A stretch of 64,000 bases of DNA from Nocardioides anomalus (GCF_011046535.1 NZ_CP049257.1:2852001-2916000); one strand, 5' to 3'; shown: positions 9,210-17,280, counted from the first letter of the stretch. Program-made: numbers and translations. The notes: generated from the sequence alone by a model not told the origin.

Positions 9210-9497
9210 GTGCAGCTGGAGTTCACCGAGCGGGTCTTCGAGTGGCGCGGCCCCGCGCCGTACCACTTCGTGCGGGTGCCCGACGACGACGCCGCCGCCA
9301 TCGCCGACGTGGCCGGCGCGATCACCTACGGCTGGGGCATGGTCCCGGTGCAGGTGAGCGTCGGTGCGACCACCGTCTCCACGGCCCTCTGGCCCAAGGA
9401 CGGGTCGTACTACGTGCCCCTCAAGGACCGGCTGCGCGCGGCCGAGGGGTTCGGCCTCGGCGACGAGGTGACGGTCCGGCTCGGGCTCGACGTCTGA
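9210..9497 (+). CDS. DUF1905 domain-containing protein
   Basis: A 95-residue protein from GTG 9210. The FEWRGPAPYHFVRVP opening, the GWGMVPVQVSVG middle and the KDGSYYVPLKDRLRAAEG ending are the hallmarks of the DUF1905 beta-barrel fold. The function of this family is unknown. It is closely spaced after the membrane-anchored protein gene. Confidence 0.82.
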   Translation: MQLEFTERVFEWRGPAPYHFVRVPDDDAAAIADVAGAITYGWGMVPVQVSVGATTVSTALWPKDGSYYVPLKDRLRAAEGFGLGDEVTVRLGLDV

Positions 9498-9570
9498 GCC
9501 GGACGTGACCTGCGCGACCCCCCGGGTCGGGACACCCCCTGGGGCGGTCCGACGCCGAGGGGGGGCAGGT

Positions 9571-9576
9571 TAGGGT
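9571..9576 (+). promoter_or_regulatory. -10 element for the STAS gene (leaderless)
   Basis: TAGGGT lies exactly six bases before the GTG start at 9583, and no Shine-Dalgarno sequence is present. This is the usual arrangement of actinobacterial leaderless promoters. Confidence 0.45.
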
Positions 9577-9582
9577 GCCGCT

Positions 9583-9909
9583 GTGACCGCCCCAGAGTTC
9601 CAGGCTGAGTTCGACGAGGGACGGGGTCTGCTCGTCGTGCACGGAGAGCTGGACGAACCCGCCACCGTCGAGCTGCGTGACCAGCTGGGCAAGGTGACCA
9701 AGGAGTACACCCAGAGCCTCGGGCTCGACCTGGGCGACGTCACGTTCATGCCCAGCCCCGCGATCGGCGTGCTGGCCACCTCGCAGGCCAAGCTGCGCCG
9801 CAACGGCGGCGACCTCGTGCTCGTGGCCCCCGAGGGCACCATCGCCCAGCGCCTGCTGACCATCTGCGGCCTGGACCACGAGACCGAGTTCGGCGGCCTC
9901 ACCTCCTGA
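9583..9909 (+). CDS. STAS domain protein (anti-sigma factor antagonist-like)
   Basis: A 108-residue single STAS domain. The segment GLDLGDVTFMPSPAIGVLA aligns with the phosphorylation loop of SpoIIAA/RsbV, where the canonical sequence is DSSGL. Here it reads PSPAI, so one Ser remains and the usual second Ser/Thr is missing. It probably acts in a partner-switching circuit that controls a sigma factor, possibly without classical phosphorylation control. It is convergent with an anti-sigma HATPase gene 13 bp away. Confidence 0.85.
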   Translation: MTAPEFQAEFDEGRGLLVVHGELDEPATVELRDQLGKVTKEYTQSLGLDLGDVTFMPSPAIGVLATSQAKLRRNGGDLVLVAPEGTIAQRLLTICGLDHETEFGGLTS

Positions 9910-9922
9910 GCCGGCGTGGGCC

Positions 9923-10339
9923 CTAGCCGGCCCGTTCCGTCTCGGCGCCGTCCTCGACGGCGACCGGCCAGCGCAGGGGTACGACGGCGCGCACCACGGT
10001 GCCGTCGGAGCGGTCGACCGACCACGAGCTGGCCAGGGCGTCCACGATGGCCAGGCCGCGCCCGCGCGGGGCGTCGCGGTCCAGGTCCCCCATCCGGACC
10101 TCGCCGTCGGTGCCGCCGTCGGTGACCACGACGACGAGCTCGTCGCCGCGCACCTGGCAGTCCAGGCTGATCCGGCCGTCGCTCTCGGGCCGGCCGTGCA
10201 GGACGGCGTTGGCCACCAGCTCGTAGACCACCAGCGCCGCGTCGTGCCGCAGCTCGTCGGTGGTCTGGTGGTCGGCCAGCAGGTCGCGCACGGCGGCCCG
10301 GGCCAGCATCCCGGCCCCCGGGTCGTGGTTCAGCCGCAT
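9923..10339 (-). CDS. HATPase_c anti-sigma factor / serine kinase (RsbW-like)
   Basis: About 138 residues from ATG 10339, which has GGAG six bases upstream; the frame is open further upstream to 10468. It has the GHKL ATPase motifs: the N box in LVVYELVANAVLHG, G1 in VVVTDGG and G2 in PRGRGLAIVDAL. Such proteins bind a sigma factor or phosphorylate a STAS antagonist. The STAS gene 13 bp away, convergent, is the obvious candidate partner. No sigma factor gene lies in the window. Confidence 0.85.
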   Translation of the reverse strand: MRLNHDPGAGMLARAAVRDLLADHQTTDELRHDAALVVYELVANAVLHGRPESDGRISLDCQVRGDELVVVVTDGGTDGEVRMGDLDRDAPRGRGLAIVDALASSWSVDRSDGTVVRAVVPLRWPVAVEDGAETERAG

Positions 10340-10531
10340 GCTCCGCTCCAAGCGCGTCGGCGCGCCGTCACCGCTCTCCAACCGGCACCCCCCGATGCTC
10401 CCTCTGGTCGGACGGCGCGACTCTAGCGCGTCAGCCTCGGGCTGACACGGCGCCGGACCGACACCCATCCGGAGGAGTGGTACCCCACTCCCGCGGCGTG
10501 TGCTGCCACCCGGCCTGGGTACGGCTCAGCC

Positions 10532-10750
10532 ATGACCAGCGACCAGGGCGACACAGGACGGACCGGCCGGCTCGACGACGCCGAGGAGGAGCAGGAGCCC
10601 TCCTCGACGACCGAGGGCGCGGCCGCCGAGGGCCGCTACGACCCGGCTCAGGGCTCGCCCGCCGGCGAGCACCCGGTGGGCGAGAGCTTCCCGGACGAGG
10701 CCGTGCGCTACGACGAGGACGAGCGACCGCGCAGCGAGGGCGCGGAGTAG
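10532..10750 (+). CDS. Small acidic hypothetical protein
   Basis: A 72-residue ORF with no hydrophobic segment, rich in Glu, Asp, Gly, Ser and Pro (for example DDAEEEQEPSS and RYDEDERPRSEG). It is probably disordered and cytoplasmic. I do not recognise a family. It stands alone between the HATPase gene and the convergent EamA transporter. Its amino acid composition and compatible GC3 support coding. Confidence 0.5.
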   Translation: MTSDQGDTGRTGRLDDAEEEQEPSSTTEGAAAEGRYDPAQGSPAGEHPVGESFPDEAVRYDEDERPRSEGAE

Positions 10751-10753
10751 CGC

Positions 10754-11725
10754 TCAGGCGGGGACGGGCTCGGCCGTGACCACGGCCCGCTCCCCCAGCT
10801 TGACCGCGACGACACCGGCCAGGATCAGCAGGCCACCGAGCAGTTGGACCGCCCCCGGGAGCTCGTCGAGCAGCCACCAGGCCCAGCACACACTGGCCAG
10901 CACCTCGAGCAGGGCGACGAACGAGCCCAGCCGCGAGCCGAGCCGCCGGTTGGCCATCACGCCACTGACGTAGGCCACCGCCGCCGTGACCAGCCCGAGC
11001 AGCAGGACCGGGAGCCACCAGCCGACGGCCCGGTCGGCGTACGTCGCCGAGACGGTCGCGGCGCGCATGGGCAGCAGGCCGACCAGGGCGAGCGCGCCGA
11101 GCAGCACCGTGCCGACCAGGAGGCCGCCGGCGGCCAGCGAGAGCGGCGGCAGCCCGCCGTCCTCGCGGGCCGAGATCACGAAGTGCGACGCGCAGCCGAC
11201 CATGGCCCCGAGCGCCCACAGCACGCCGACCACGGAGAGCTCCGCGCCCGAGAGCAGGTCGAGGACCAGGACCAGCCCGAGCGCGGCCAGGCCGGCCCCG
11301 AGCAGGGTCAGCGGCCCGGGTCGCTGCCCGTGCCGCAGCCAGAGGTAGACCACCACGGCGGCCGGGGCGGTGTACTCGATGAGGATCGCGGGGCCGACCT
11401 GCATGTGCTGGATGGCCGAGAAGTAGCAGAACTGCGCACCCGCGACGGCCAGCGTGCCGTAGGCCAGCACGACCCGCGCGTTGCTGCGCAGCAGGTGCCA
11501 CCGCCCGCGCAGGGACGCCAGCCCGAAGGGCAGCAGGACCACCGCGGCGAGCCCGACCCGGACCAGGGTGACCGCGCCGGCGCTCCAGCCGGTGTCGAAC
11601 AGCCCGCGCGCCAACGCGCCCGACAGCCCGAAGCTCACCGCCGAGACGACCGCCAGGGCCATCCCGGCCCCGAGCCGTGAGGCCGGCGCCGCCGCCGGCG
11701 CCCTGTCATGAGTCACAGCCGTCAT
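10754..11725 (-). CDS. EamA/DMT-family transporter
   Basis: A 323-residue protein with ten hydrophobic segments in two EamA repeats: LAVVSAVSFGLSGALARGL opens the first, and VGVLWALGAMVGCASHFVI the second. Typical motifs are FCYFSAIQHMQVGPAILIEYTAPAAVVV and SFVALLEVLASVCWAWWLL. It probably exports metabolites; the substrate is unknown. The ATG at 11725 lies within the operator repeats shared with the divergent CGNR gene, so that regulator likely controls it. Confidence 0.88.
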   Translation of the reverse strand: MTAVTHDRAPAAAPASRLGAGMALAVVSAVSFGLSGALARGLFDTGWSAGAVTLVRVGLAAVVLLPFGLASLRGRWHLLRSNARVVLAYGTLAVAGAQFCYFSAIQHMQVGPAILIEYTAPAAVVVYLWLRHGQRPGPLTLLGAGLAALGLVLVLDLLSGAELSVVGVLWALGAMVGCASHFVISAREDGGLPPLSLAAGGLLVGTVLLGALALVGLLPMRAATVSATYADRAVGWWLPVLLLGLVTAAVAYVSGVMANRRLGSRLGSFVALLEVLASVCWAWWLLDELPGAVQLLGGLLILAGVVAVKLGERAVVTAEPVPA

Positions 11726-11783
11726 GACAGATGACACTACGAAGGAGTGCGGTAATCTGTCAACGTGCTTTTCACTCATGACA
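11703..11783. promoter_or_regulatory. Repeated TGTCATGA operators between EamA and CGNR genes
   Basis: A 9-bp inverted repeat CTGTCATGA (11703-11711) / TCATGACAG (11722-11730) spans the EamA start, and a third copy, TCATGACA (11776-11783), lies just inside the CGNR gene. The CGNR promoter, ATGACA (11731-11736), 16 bp, TAATCT (11753-11758), GTG 11765, lies between the copies. The layout suggests autoregulation plus control of the transporter. Confidence 0.6.
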
Positions 11784-12295
11784 CGGAGCTCGCCCTGAGC
11801 GCCGCGGTCACGCTGGCCAACAGCGCCCTGGAGCCGGACACCCTCACCGAGGTGGCCGACCTGGACCGGGTCTGGGACGACAACGGCTACACCGGCCGCC
11901 ACGAGCGCACCCGCGCGGAGCTCGAGTCGGTGCGAGCCGTCCGGGGGCGGCTGCGCGAGCTGCTCACCGCCGACGAGGAGCAGGCGGTGGCGCTGCTAAA
12001 CGCCATGCTGCACGAGGCCGACGCGGTCCCCCAGTTGGTCCGTCACGACGACCTGGGCTGGCACATCCACGCCATCGACCCCGACGCCCCGCTGGAGAAG
12101 CGGATCGTGGTGGAGACCGCGATGGCCATGGTCGACGTGCTGCGCGCCGAGGAGCTGTCCCGGCTCTCGGTGTGCGCCGACGACACCTGCGAGGGGGTCG
12201 TGCTCGACCTGTCCCGCAACCGCTCGAAGCGCTACTGCTCCACGACCTGCGGCAACCGCAACGCGGTCGCGGCCTACCGCGCGCGGCAGCGCTGA
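11765..12295 (+). CDS. CGNR zinc finger / ABATE domain regulator
   Basis: A 176-residue protein with an N-terminal ABATE-like domain (LFTHDTELALSAAVTLANS to about residue 115) and a C-terminal zinc finger. The finger has CADDTCEGVVLDLSRNRSK, then YCSTTCGNRNAVAAYR, containing the eponymous CGNR. Proteins of this type are stress- or ligand-linked DNA-binding regulators. The GTG start is six bases after a TAATCT -10, indicating a leaderless mRNA. It is divergent from the EamA transporter, with TGTCATGA repeats around both starts. The bound ligand is unknown. Confidence 0.88.
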   Translation: MLFTHDTELALSAAVTLANSALEPDTLTEVADLDRVWDDNGYTGRHERTRAELESVRAVRGRLRELLTADEEQAVALLNAMLHEADAVPQLVRHDDLGWHIHAIDPDAPLEKRIVVETAMAMVDVLRAEELSRLSVCADDTCEGVVLDLSRNRSKRYCSTTCGNRNAVAAYRARQR

Positions 12296-12317
12296 GGCCG
12301 CACGCGAGGATGGGGGC

Positions 12318-13394
12318 GTGACCGACCCCGCCGCTCCCCTCGACCTGCTCCGCGGCCCGGCGTGGTCCGACCGGATGGCCCTCGCGCCGCTGACCAACAA
12401 GCAGAGCGAGACCGACGGCACGCTGAGCGACGACGAGCGGCACTGGCTCGTCGCGCGCGCCCGCGGCGGGTTCGGCATGGTGCTCAGCTGCGCGACGTAC
12501 GTCGCCCCGGAGGGCCAGGCGTGGGACGGCCAGCTCGGCATCAGCGACGAGCGGCACAGGCCCGGCCTGGCCCGGCTGGCCGAGGAGCTGCGGGCCGAGG
12601 GCGCCGTGTCGTCGGTGCAGCTGCACCACGGCGGCCTGCGCGCCGACGCCGCGGTCTCCGGGCACAGGCTCGTCGCGCCGTGGACCGACGAGGCCAAGGG
12701 CGTGCGGGCACTGAGCACCGGCGAGGTGCACGCAGCCGTCGACGCGTTCGTGGCCGCGGCCGGGCGCGCCGAGCGGGCCGGCTTCGACGGCGTCGAGGTG
12801 CACGGCGCCCACGGCTACCTCATCGGCCAGTTCCTCGACGGCCGGCACAACCACCGCGAGGACGGCTACGGTGGCTCGGCCGAGGACCGCTCCCGGTTCC
12901 TGCTCGAGGTCCTCGAGGGCATCCGTCAGACCACCGGCCCGGCGTTCCAGCTCGGGCTGCGGCTCTCCCCCGAGCGCTTCGGCATCGACCTGGGTGAGGC
13001 GGCCGACCTGACCGCGACCGTGCTCGCCGGCGGCCACCTGGACTACCTCGACCTGTCGCTGTGGGACGTCCGCAAGCACCCGCACGGCCGGGAGGACGGG
13101 CCGCTGCTGCTGGAGCACTTCGCCGACCTGCCGCGCCACGGCGTCCGGCTGGGATACGCCGGCAAGGTGCTGTCCGGCCCGGACGTGACCTGGTGCCTGG
13201 ACCGCGGCGCCGACTTCGTGAGCATCGGCACCGGCGCGATCCTCCACCACGACTTCGCGCGGCGGGTGCTGGCCGACCCCGGCTTCGTCTCCACATCCCA
13301 GCCGGTCAGCCGGGAGCACCTCGAGGCCGAGCACGTCGGCCCGGCGTTCGTGGACTATCTGGCCACGAACTGGGACGACTTCGTCTCCCGCTGA
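12318..13394 (+). CDS. NADH:flavin oxidoreductase (Old Yellow Enzyme family)
   Basis: A 358-residue FMN TIM barrel. APLTNKQSETDG is at the N terminus, VQLHHGGL follows, and the family motif GFDGVEVHGAHGYLIGQFLDGRHNHR is followed by DGYGGSAEDRSRFLLEV. The phosphate-binding part is near FVSIGTGAILHHDFARR. It likely reduces activated alkenes with NAD(P)H; the physiological substrate is unknown. The GTG start is preceded six bases upstream by GAGGAT. It follows the CGNR gene by 22 bp and could share its transcript. Confidence 0.92.
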   Translation: MTDPAAPLDLLRGPAWSDRMALAPLTNKQSETDGTLSDDERHWLVARARGGFGMVLSCATYVAPEGQAWDGQLGISDERHRPGLARLAEELRAEGAVSSVQLHHGGLRADAAVSGHRLVAPWTDEAKGVRALSTGEVHAAVDAFVAAAGRAERAGFDGVEVHGAHGYLIGQFLDGRHNHREDGYGGSAEDRSRFLLEVLEGIRQTTGPAFQLGLRLSPERFGIDLGEAADLTATVLAGGHLDYLDLSLWDVRKHPHGREDGPLLLEHFADLPRHGVRLGYAGKVLSGPDVTWCLDRGADFVSIGTGAILHHDFARRVLADPGFVSTSQPVSREHLEAEHVGPAFVDYLATNWDDFVSR

Positions 13395-13406
13395 CCCGCG
13401 ACCCGC

Positions 13407-14192
13407 TCAGTCGACGAAGCGCTTGAGCACCTCGACGAAGACCTCGGGCTGCTCGCTGTGCACCCAGTGCCCGGCGCCCTTGATCCGCACCCGGCGGTTG
13501 TGCGGGAACCACCGGTCCATCGCCGCCACGTAGTCGGCGTGGGTGTAGTCCGACTCCGCGCCACCGATCCACAGCACCGGTCCGGCGTACGGCGCGGTGC
13601 CGGACAGCCGGTCCTCGGGCCAGTCGGTGATCCGGTCCAGGTCGCGGGCCAGCAGGTCGAGGTGGAGGTACCACCGCCAGCCGTCGCCCTCCCGGCGCAG
13701 GCTCTGCAGCAGGAAGCCGCGCACGGTCGGGTTGGGCACCGCCTCACGCAGGGCGTGGTCCGCCTCGCCCCGCGAGGCCAGGGTGTCCAGGTCGATGGCC
13801 CGCATGGCGCGCAGGTAGCCCTCGAACTCCGCCGAGTGGTCGTAGGGCACCGGCGAGACGTCCACGACCGCGAGCCGCTCGACCAGCTGGGGGTGGCGCA
13901 GGGCGACCAGCATGGAGATCTTGCCGCCCATGGAGTGCCCGACCAGCGCGACCGGGTCGTCGGTGCTCAGCAGGTCGGCGACCTGGTCGGCGGCCGCGAG
14001 GTAGTCGAACCGATCGCTCCACGGCGACTGCCCGTGGTCGGGCATGTCCACCAGCGTGACGCGGTGCCGCTCGGCCAGCACCTTGCCGATCCCGGTGAAG
14101 TTGCGGCCCTGCCCGAAGAGCCCGTGGCAGAAGACGACCCGGCTGCCGGCGTCGCCGAGCTCGAGGGTGTGCAGGGGGTCGTTCAGCACCAC
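13407..14192 (-). CDS. Alpha/beta hydrolase (YbfF-like esterase family)
   Basis: About 261 residues from paired GTG codons (14192/14189). The oxyanion motif is FCHGLFGQGRNF, the nucleophile elbow is GHSMGG, an Asp is in VLWIGGAESDYTHADY and the catalytic His is in KGAGHWVHSEQP. The substrate is unknown; relatives hydrolyse short-chain or acyl thioesters. Its start overlaps the stop of the GH114-like gene by 7-10 bp, so it is the last gene of a three-gene operon. Confidence 0.9.
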   Translation of the reverse strand: MVLNDPLHTLELGDAGSRVVFCHGLFGQGRNFTGIGKVLAERHRVTLVDMPDHGQSPWSDRFDYLAAADQVADLLSTDDPVALVGHSMGGKISMLVALRHPQLVERLAVVDVSPVPYDHSAEFEGYLRAMRAIDLDTLASRGEADHALREAVPNPTVRGFLLQSLRREGDGWRWYLHLDLLARDLDRITDWPEDRLSGTAPYAGPVLWIGGAESDYTHADYVAAMDRWFPHNRRVRIKGAGHWVHSEQPEVFVEVLKRFVD

Positions 14193-14914
14193 GCGTGGAC
14201 CCCGGTGGGCGTGAGGTCGCGGTCGCGGAGCACGACGGCGTGCGTCGTGCCGTACGCCGCGCAGGTGCGCTCGAAGTCGCGCCGGCGGTACTCGACCATC
14301 AGCACCTGGTCGCCGTAGTCGTCGACGTAGTCGCCGCACTCGTCGTAGCGCCCGCACTCCTCGGCGACCGCGAAGTCGTAGCCCACACGGGTGCCGTCCC
14401 AGCCGGCCAGGTTCTTCTGGCCCGCGGCCAGCCCGGCCCGGTGCGCGCCCTGGACGAGCAGCGCGGCGTACGCCGTGGCCTGGCGGCGCTTCAGCAGGCC
14501 GTCGCTGCGGGTGAAGGAGTCGAGGTTGTCGTACTCCACGCCCTGGTAGCCGTCGGCCGCGCAGCCTCGCGTCCAGCCCCCGACGATGCGGGCCAGGGCC
14601 TTGCGCTTCGCCGGCGTGCGCAGGTCGAGCAGCTGCTCGCCCCAGGCCTCGTCGACCACCGGGGTGCCGTCGGCGTGGCGCAGCACCAGGCCGGGGTGCC
14701 GGCGCCAGAACCGCTGCGCGTCCGGCTGGGTCTGGAAGCCGTTGACGTAGCAGACGTCGTAGACCCCCGGCGCGGGCGGCTCGGTGCGGTCGCGCACCAC
14801 GATGCCGACGTTCGCGGCGGGCGCCGCCGCCCCGCCGAGCTGGTAGTCGACGTCGGTGCCCGTGGGCAGGGCGGTCACCGCGACGGCCAGCAGACCGACG
14901 AGCGCCGCGATCAA
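14183..14914 (-). CDS. Secreted GH114-like TIM-barrel glycosidase
   Basis: A 243-residue protein with an N-terminal hydrophobic signal segment (IAALVGLLAVAVTALPTG). It then has the features of the glycoside-hydrolase family 114 (endo alpha-1,4 polygalactosaminidase) barrel: DVDYQLGG at the start, VCYVNGFQTQPD, WGEQLLDLRTPAKR and GYQGVEYDNLDSF with the likely acidic catalytic residue. A role on an extracellular galactosamine-containing polymer is inferred from the family. It overlaps the upstream gene by ATGA (4 bp) and the downstream hydrolase gene by 7-10 bp. Confidence 0.78.
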   Translation of the reverse strand: MIAALVGLLAVAVTALPTGTDVDYQLGGAAAPAANVGIVVRDRTEPPAPGVYDVCYVNGFQTQPDAQRFWRRHPGLVLRHADGTPVVDEAWGEQLLDLRTPAKRKALARIVGGWTRGCAADGYQGVEYDNLDSFTRSDGLLKRRQATAYAALLVQGAHRAGLAAGQKNLAGWDGTRVGYDFAVAEECGRYDECGDYVDDYGDQVLMVEYRRRDFERTCAAYGTTHAVVLRDRDLTPTGVHAWC

Positions 14915-15735
14915 AAGTCGAAGCCCCCGAAGTCACCGCCGCCGAAGTCCCCGCCACCGCCGAAGTCGCCCCCGCCGGCGTCCCCGCCGCCGCCACCGTC
15001 GCCGCCACCGTCGCCGGAGTCGCCGCCGTCCTGGTAGCCCTGGTCGTAGCCCTGGTCGTAGCCGCCGTCACCCCAGCCGCCGCCGAGCATGGAGCCGACG
15101 AACAGGCCGGTGAACAGCATCGGCATGCCGGCGCCGAAGTAGCCCGCGGCGTACGGCGAGTAGGCCGGCCCGGCCTCGTAGTAGGGCATCCGCTGGGCGC
15201 CCACCATGACCTGCCGGCTGTCCGGCTCCGCGCCCGCGTGGACCCGCTGCGCGTCGAGCGCGCACGCCGGGACCTGGCGCGGCGCCCCGCCCGGGGGCGT
15301 CCAGTCCACGTCCTCCACCGACAGCCCGTGGCGGGGGTCGAAGAAGCACGGCGCGCGCCGGGTCGGCAGCGGCTCCCCCGCCACCCGTGCCCGCACGCAC
15401 GCCATCGCGTAGCGCCCGTCCTCGAGGATCTCGGTCACGTGCCGGACCTCCTCGGGCTGCTCGATCCGGGTGACCGCCACCTTGGCCGACTCGTAGGCGT
15501 CCAACGCCCGCTGGTAGTCCGAGCGCGCGCCCGTGTCCAGCGCCCGCCCGCTCAGCTCGAGGTCGAGCTCCTGCAGCTCGGTCCCCAGCGCGGTGACGTC
15601 CTCGTCGGCCAGCTGGCGCACGGGCTCGAGCTCGGCGCGCTTGGCCTCGAGCTGGCGCTCCTGGTTGCGGCGACCGGCCACGAAGATGACCGCGCCCAGC
15701 ACGACGACGACGAGCAGGACGATGAACCACTCCAT
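14911..15735 (-). CDS. Membrane protein with glycine-rich C terminus
   Basis: A 274-residue protein. One N-terminal membrane segment (WFIVLLVVVVLGAVIFVAG) is followed by a coiled-coil-like region (residues ~25-100), a middle domain with PCFFDPRHGLSVEDVDW, a short hydrophobic stretch (MPMLFTGLFVGSMLG) and a ~55-residue tail of Gly, Asp, Tyr and Gln ending GGDFGGFDF. I recognise no named family; the tail resembles that of TPM/YgcG-like surface proteins. It leads an operon with the GH114-like and hydrolase genes. TACGCT (15742-15747) lies six bases before the ATG. Confidence 0.8.
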   Translation of the reverse strand: MEWFIVLLVVVVLGAVIFVAGRRNQERQLEAKRAELEPVRQLADEDVTALGTELQELDLELSGRALDTGARSDYQRALDAYESAKVAVTRIEQPEEVRHVTEILEDGRYAMACVRARVAGEPLPTRRAPCFFDPRHGLSVEDVDWTPPGGAPRQVPACALDAQRVHAGAEPDSRQVMVGAQRMPYYEAGPAYSPYAAGYFGAGMPMLFTGLFVGSMLGGGWGDGGYDQGYDQGYQDGGDSGDGGGDGGGGGDAGGGDFGGGGDFGGGDFGGFDF

Positions 15736-15741
15736 GGTCCG

Positions 15742-15751
15742 AGCGTACGGT
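15742..15751. promoter_or_regulatory. Overlapping divergent -10 elements
   Basis: AGCGTACGGT holds TACGGT on the top strand, six bases before the DinB ATG (15758), and TACGCT on the bottom strand, six bases before the ATG at 15735. The two -10 hexamers share the bases CGTA/TACG, so initiation on one strand should exclude the other. Both transcripts would be leaderless. Confidence 0.5.
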
Positions 15752-15757
15752 GACGCC

Positions 15758-16210
15758 ATGACCGCCCCTGGCTGGAACGCGCTCCTCCTGGACCAGCTCA
15801 CCTGGCACTGGGAGTACCAGCTGCGCCCGCGCCTGGACGGGCTGAGTGACGCCGAGCTGCACTGGGAGCCCGGCGGTGACGTCACCACGATCTCCTGGCG
15901 GCTCGACCACGTCACCTACGCCCTGGCCGACCGCAGCGCCCGCCACTTCGGCCGTGCTGCGGTGGCGGAGGCCGACTACCCGTTCGGCACCACCGCCGCC
16001 GCGGCCCTGGACCGCCTGGACGAGGAGTACGAGACCTGGACCACCGGGGTCCGCGACCTCGGCGAGGACGGGCTCCTGACGCCCTGCGGTCCGGCCGAGG
16101 GGCCGTGGTCGGACGCGCCGAAGGCCGCGATCGTGACCCACATCCACCGGGAGGTCATCCACCACGGCGCCGAGGTCGCCCTCCTGCGCGACCTCTACGC
16201 GACGCGCTAG
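15758..16210 (+). CDS. DinB family protein
   Basis: A 150-residue four-helix-bundle protein. LLLDQLTWHWEYQLRPRLDGLSD opens, a His (TISWRLDHVTYALADR) is in the middle, and HIHREVIHHGAEVALLRDLY closes, giving the typical three-His metal site of DinB/YfiT-like proteins. Several relatives act as thiol transferases or are damage-inducible; the role here is unknown. Its TAG stop shares bases with the stop codon of the convergent LLM oxidoreductase gene (CTAG). Confidence 0.88.
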   Translation: MTAPGWNALLLDQLTWHWEYQLRPRLDGLSDAELHWEPGGDVTTISWRLDHVTYALADRSARHFGRAAVAEADYPFGTTAAAALDRLDEEYETWTTGVRDLGEDGLLTPCGPAEGPWSDAPKAAIVTHIHREVIHHGAEVALLRDLYATR

Positions 16211-17280
16211 AAGTCGGCGGGCTGCACGCCGAGCAGCTCGCGCACCCGCGGCACGACCTGGGTGCCGTAGAGCCGGATCGACTCCAGCCGCTGCTCGTGC
16301 GGCAGCGCGCCGACGGCGTACTTGAGCTGGAAGCGCGAGAGGCCCAGGGTCCGCATCGCCCACGCGATCTTCTGGGCCACCGTCTCGGGCGAGCCCACGA
16401 AGATCGAGCCGGTCGGCCCGGCGTTGGCGTCGAACTGCTCGCGCGTGTAGGCGCCCCAGCCGCGCTCGCGGCCGATCCGGGTGAACGACTCGGCCTGGTG
16501 CGGGAACATCTGCTCGCGCGCCTCCTCGTCGGTGGCGGCGACGTGGCCCGGGCTGTGCATCGACACGGGGCGGCTCGGGTGGCCGTAGTGCTCGAGCGCG
16601 CGGTGGTGGAGGTCGACCAGCGGGGCGAACTGCTCGGGTGAGCCGCCGATGACGGCGACGACGAGCGGCAGGCCGTACGACGCGGCGCGGACCACGGACT
16701 CCGGGGTGCCGCCGACGCCGACCCACAGCGCCAGCCCGTCCTCGGTCTTGGGGAACAGCTCGACGCCCTCCAGCGGCGGGCGCACCGTGCCCTGCCAGCT
16801 GACGGGCTTCTCCTCCAGGAGGGCGACCAGCAGCTCGAGCTTCTCGGAGAACAGCACCTCGTACTGCTCCAGGGGCAGCCCGAAGAGCGGGAAGGACTCG
16901 GTGAACGAGCCACGCCCGGCGGTGATCTCGGCCCGGCCGCGCGAGACGGCGTCGAGGGTGGCGAACCGCTCGAAGACGCGGACCGGCTCCTCGGAGCTGA
17001 GCACCGTCACCGAGGTGCCGAGCTGGATCCGGCGGGTGCGACCGGCGATGGCCGCGAGCAGCACGTCGGGCGCGCTGATCGAGAAGTCGGCGCGGTGGTG
17101 CTCGCCGGCGCCGAAGAAGTCCAGGCCGACCTCCTCGGCCAGCACCGCCTCCTCGACCACCTGCCGCAGCGCCACCGCGTGGTGCACGGGGTCGCCGTCC
17201 GCGGTGCGCTCCAGGTCGCCGAAGGTGTCCAGGCCGAAGGTGGGCGCGTGCGGGGTGCCCAGGCGGGCGTCGTTCACCAC
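16207..17280 (-). CDS. LLM class flavin-dependent oxidoreductase
   Basis: A 357-residue luciferase-like TIM barrel. It has GLDFFGAGEHHRADFSISAP, then LGTSVTVLSSEEPVRVFERFATLDAVSRGRAE, the signature of bacterial luciferase family proteins, and the GRGSFTESFPLFG segment that binds flavin phosphate. It uses FMNH2 or F420; which one cannot be told. The GTG start is supported by TACCAT seven bases upstream and is divergent from the aldo/keto reductase gene. Confidence 0.92.
   Translation of the reverse strand: MVNDARLGTPHAPTFGLDTFGDLERTADGDPVHHAVALRQVVEEAVLAEEVGLDFFGAGEHHRADFSISAPDVLLAAIAGRTRRIQLGTSVTVLSSEEPVRVFERFATLDAVSRGRAEITAGRGSFTESFPLFGLPLEQYEVLFSEKLELLVALLEEKPVSWQGTVRPPLEGVELFPKTEDGLALWVGVGGTPESVVRAASYGLPLVVAVIGGSPEQFAPLVDLHHRALEHYGHPSRPVSMHSPGHVAATDEEAREQMFPHQAESFTRIGRERGWGAYTREQFDANAGPTGSIFVGSPETVAQKIAWAMRTLGLSRFQLKYAVGALPHEQRLESIRLYGTQVVPRVRELLGVQPADF

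Noticed and set aside
9561..9582. AGGTTAGGG before the first STAS gene, considered as an iron box
   Set aside because: Only half of the DtxR/IdeR consensus is present; it fits better as part of the -10 region.
14911..15080. Gly-rich tail considered as a PE-PGRS or silk-like protein
   Set aside because: No PE domain; the tail is short and follows a membrane anchor and a separate domain.
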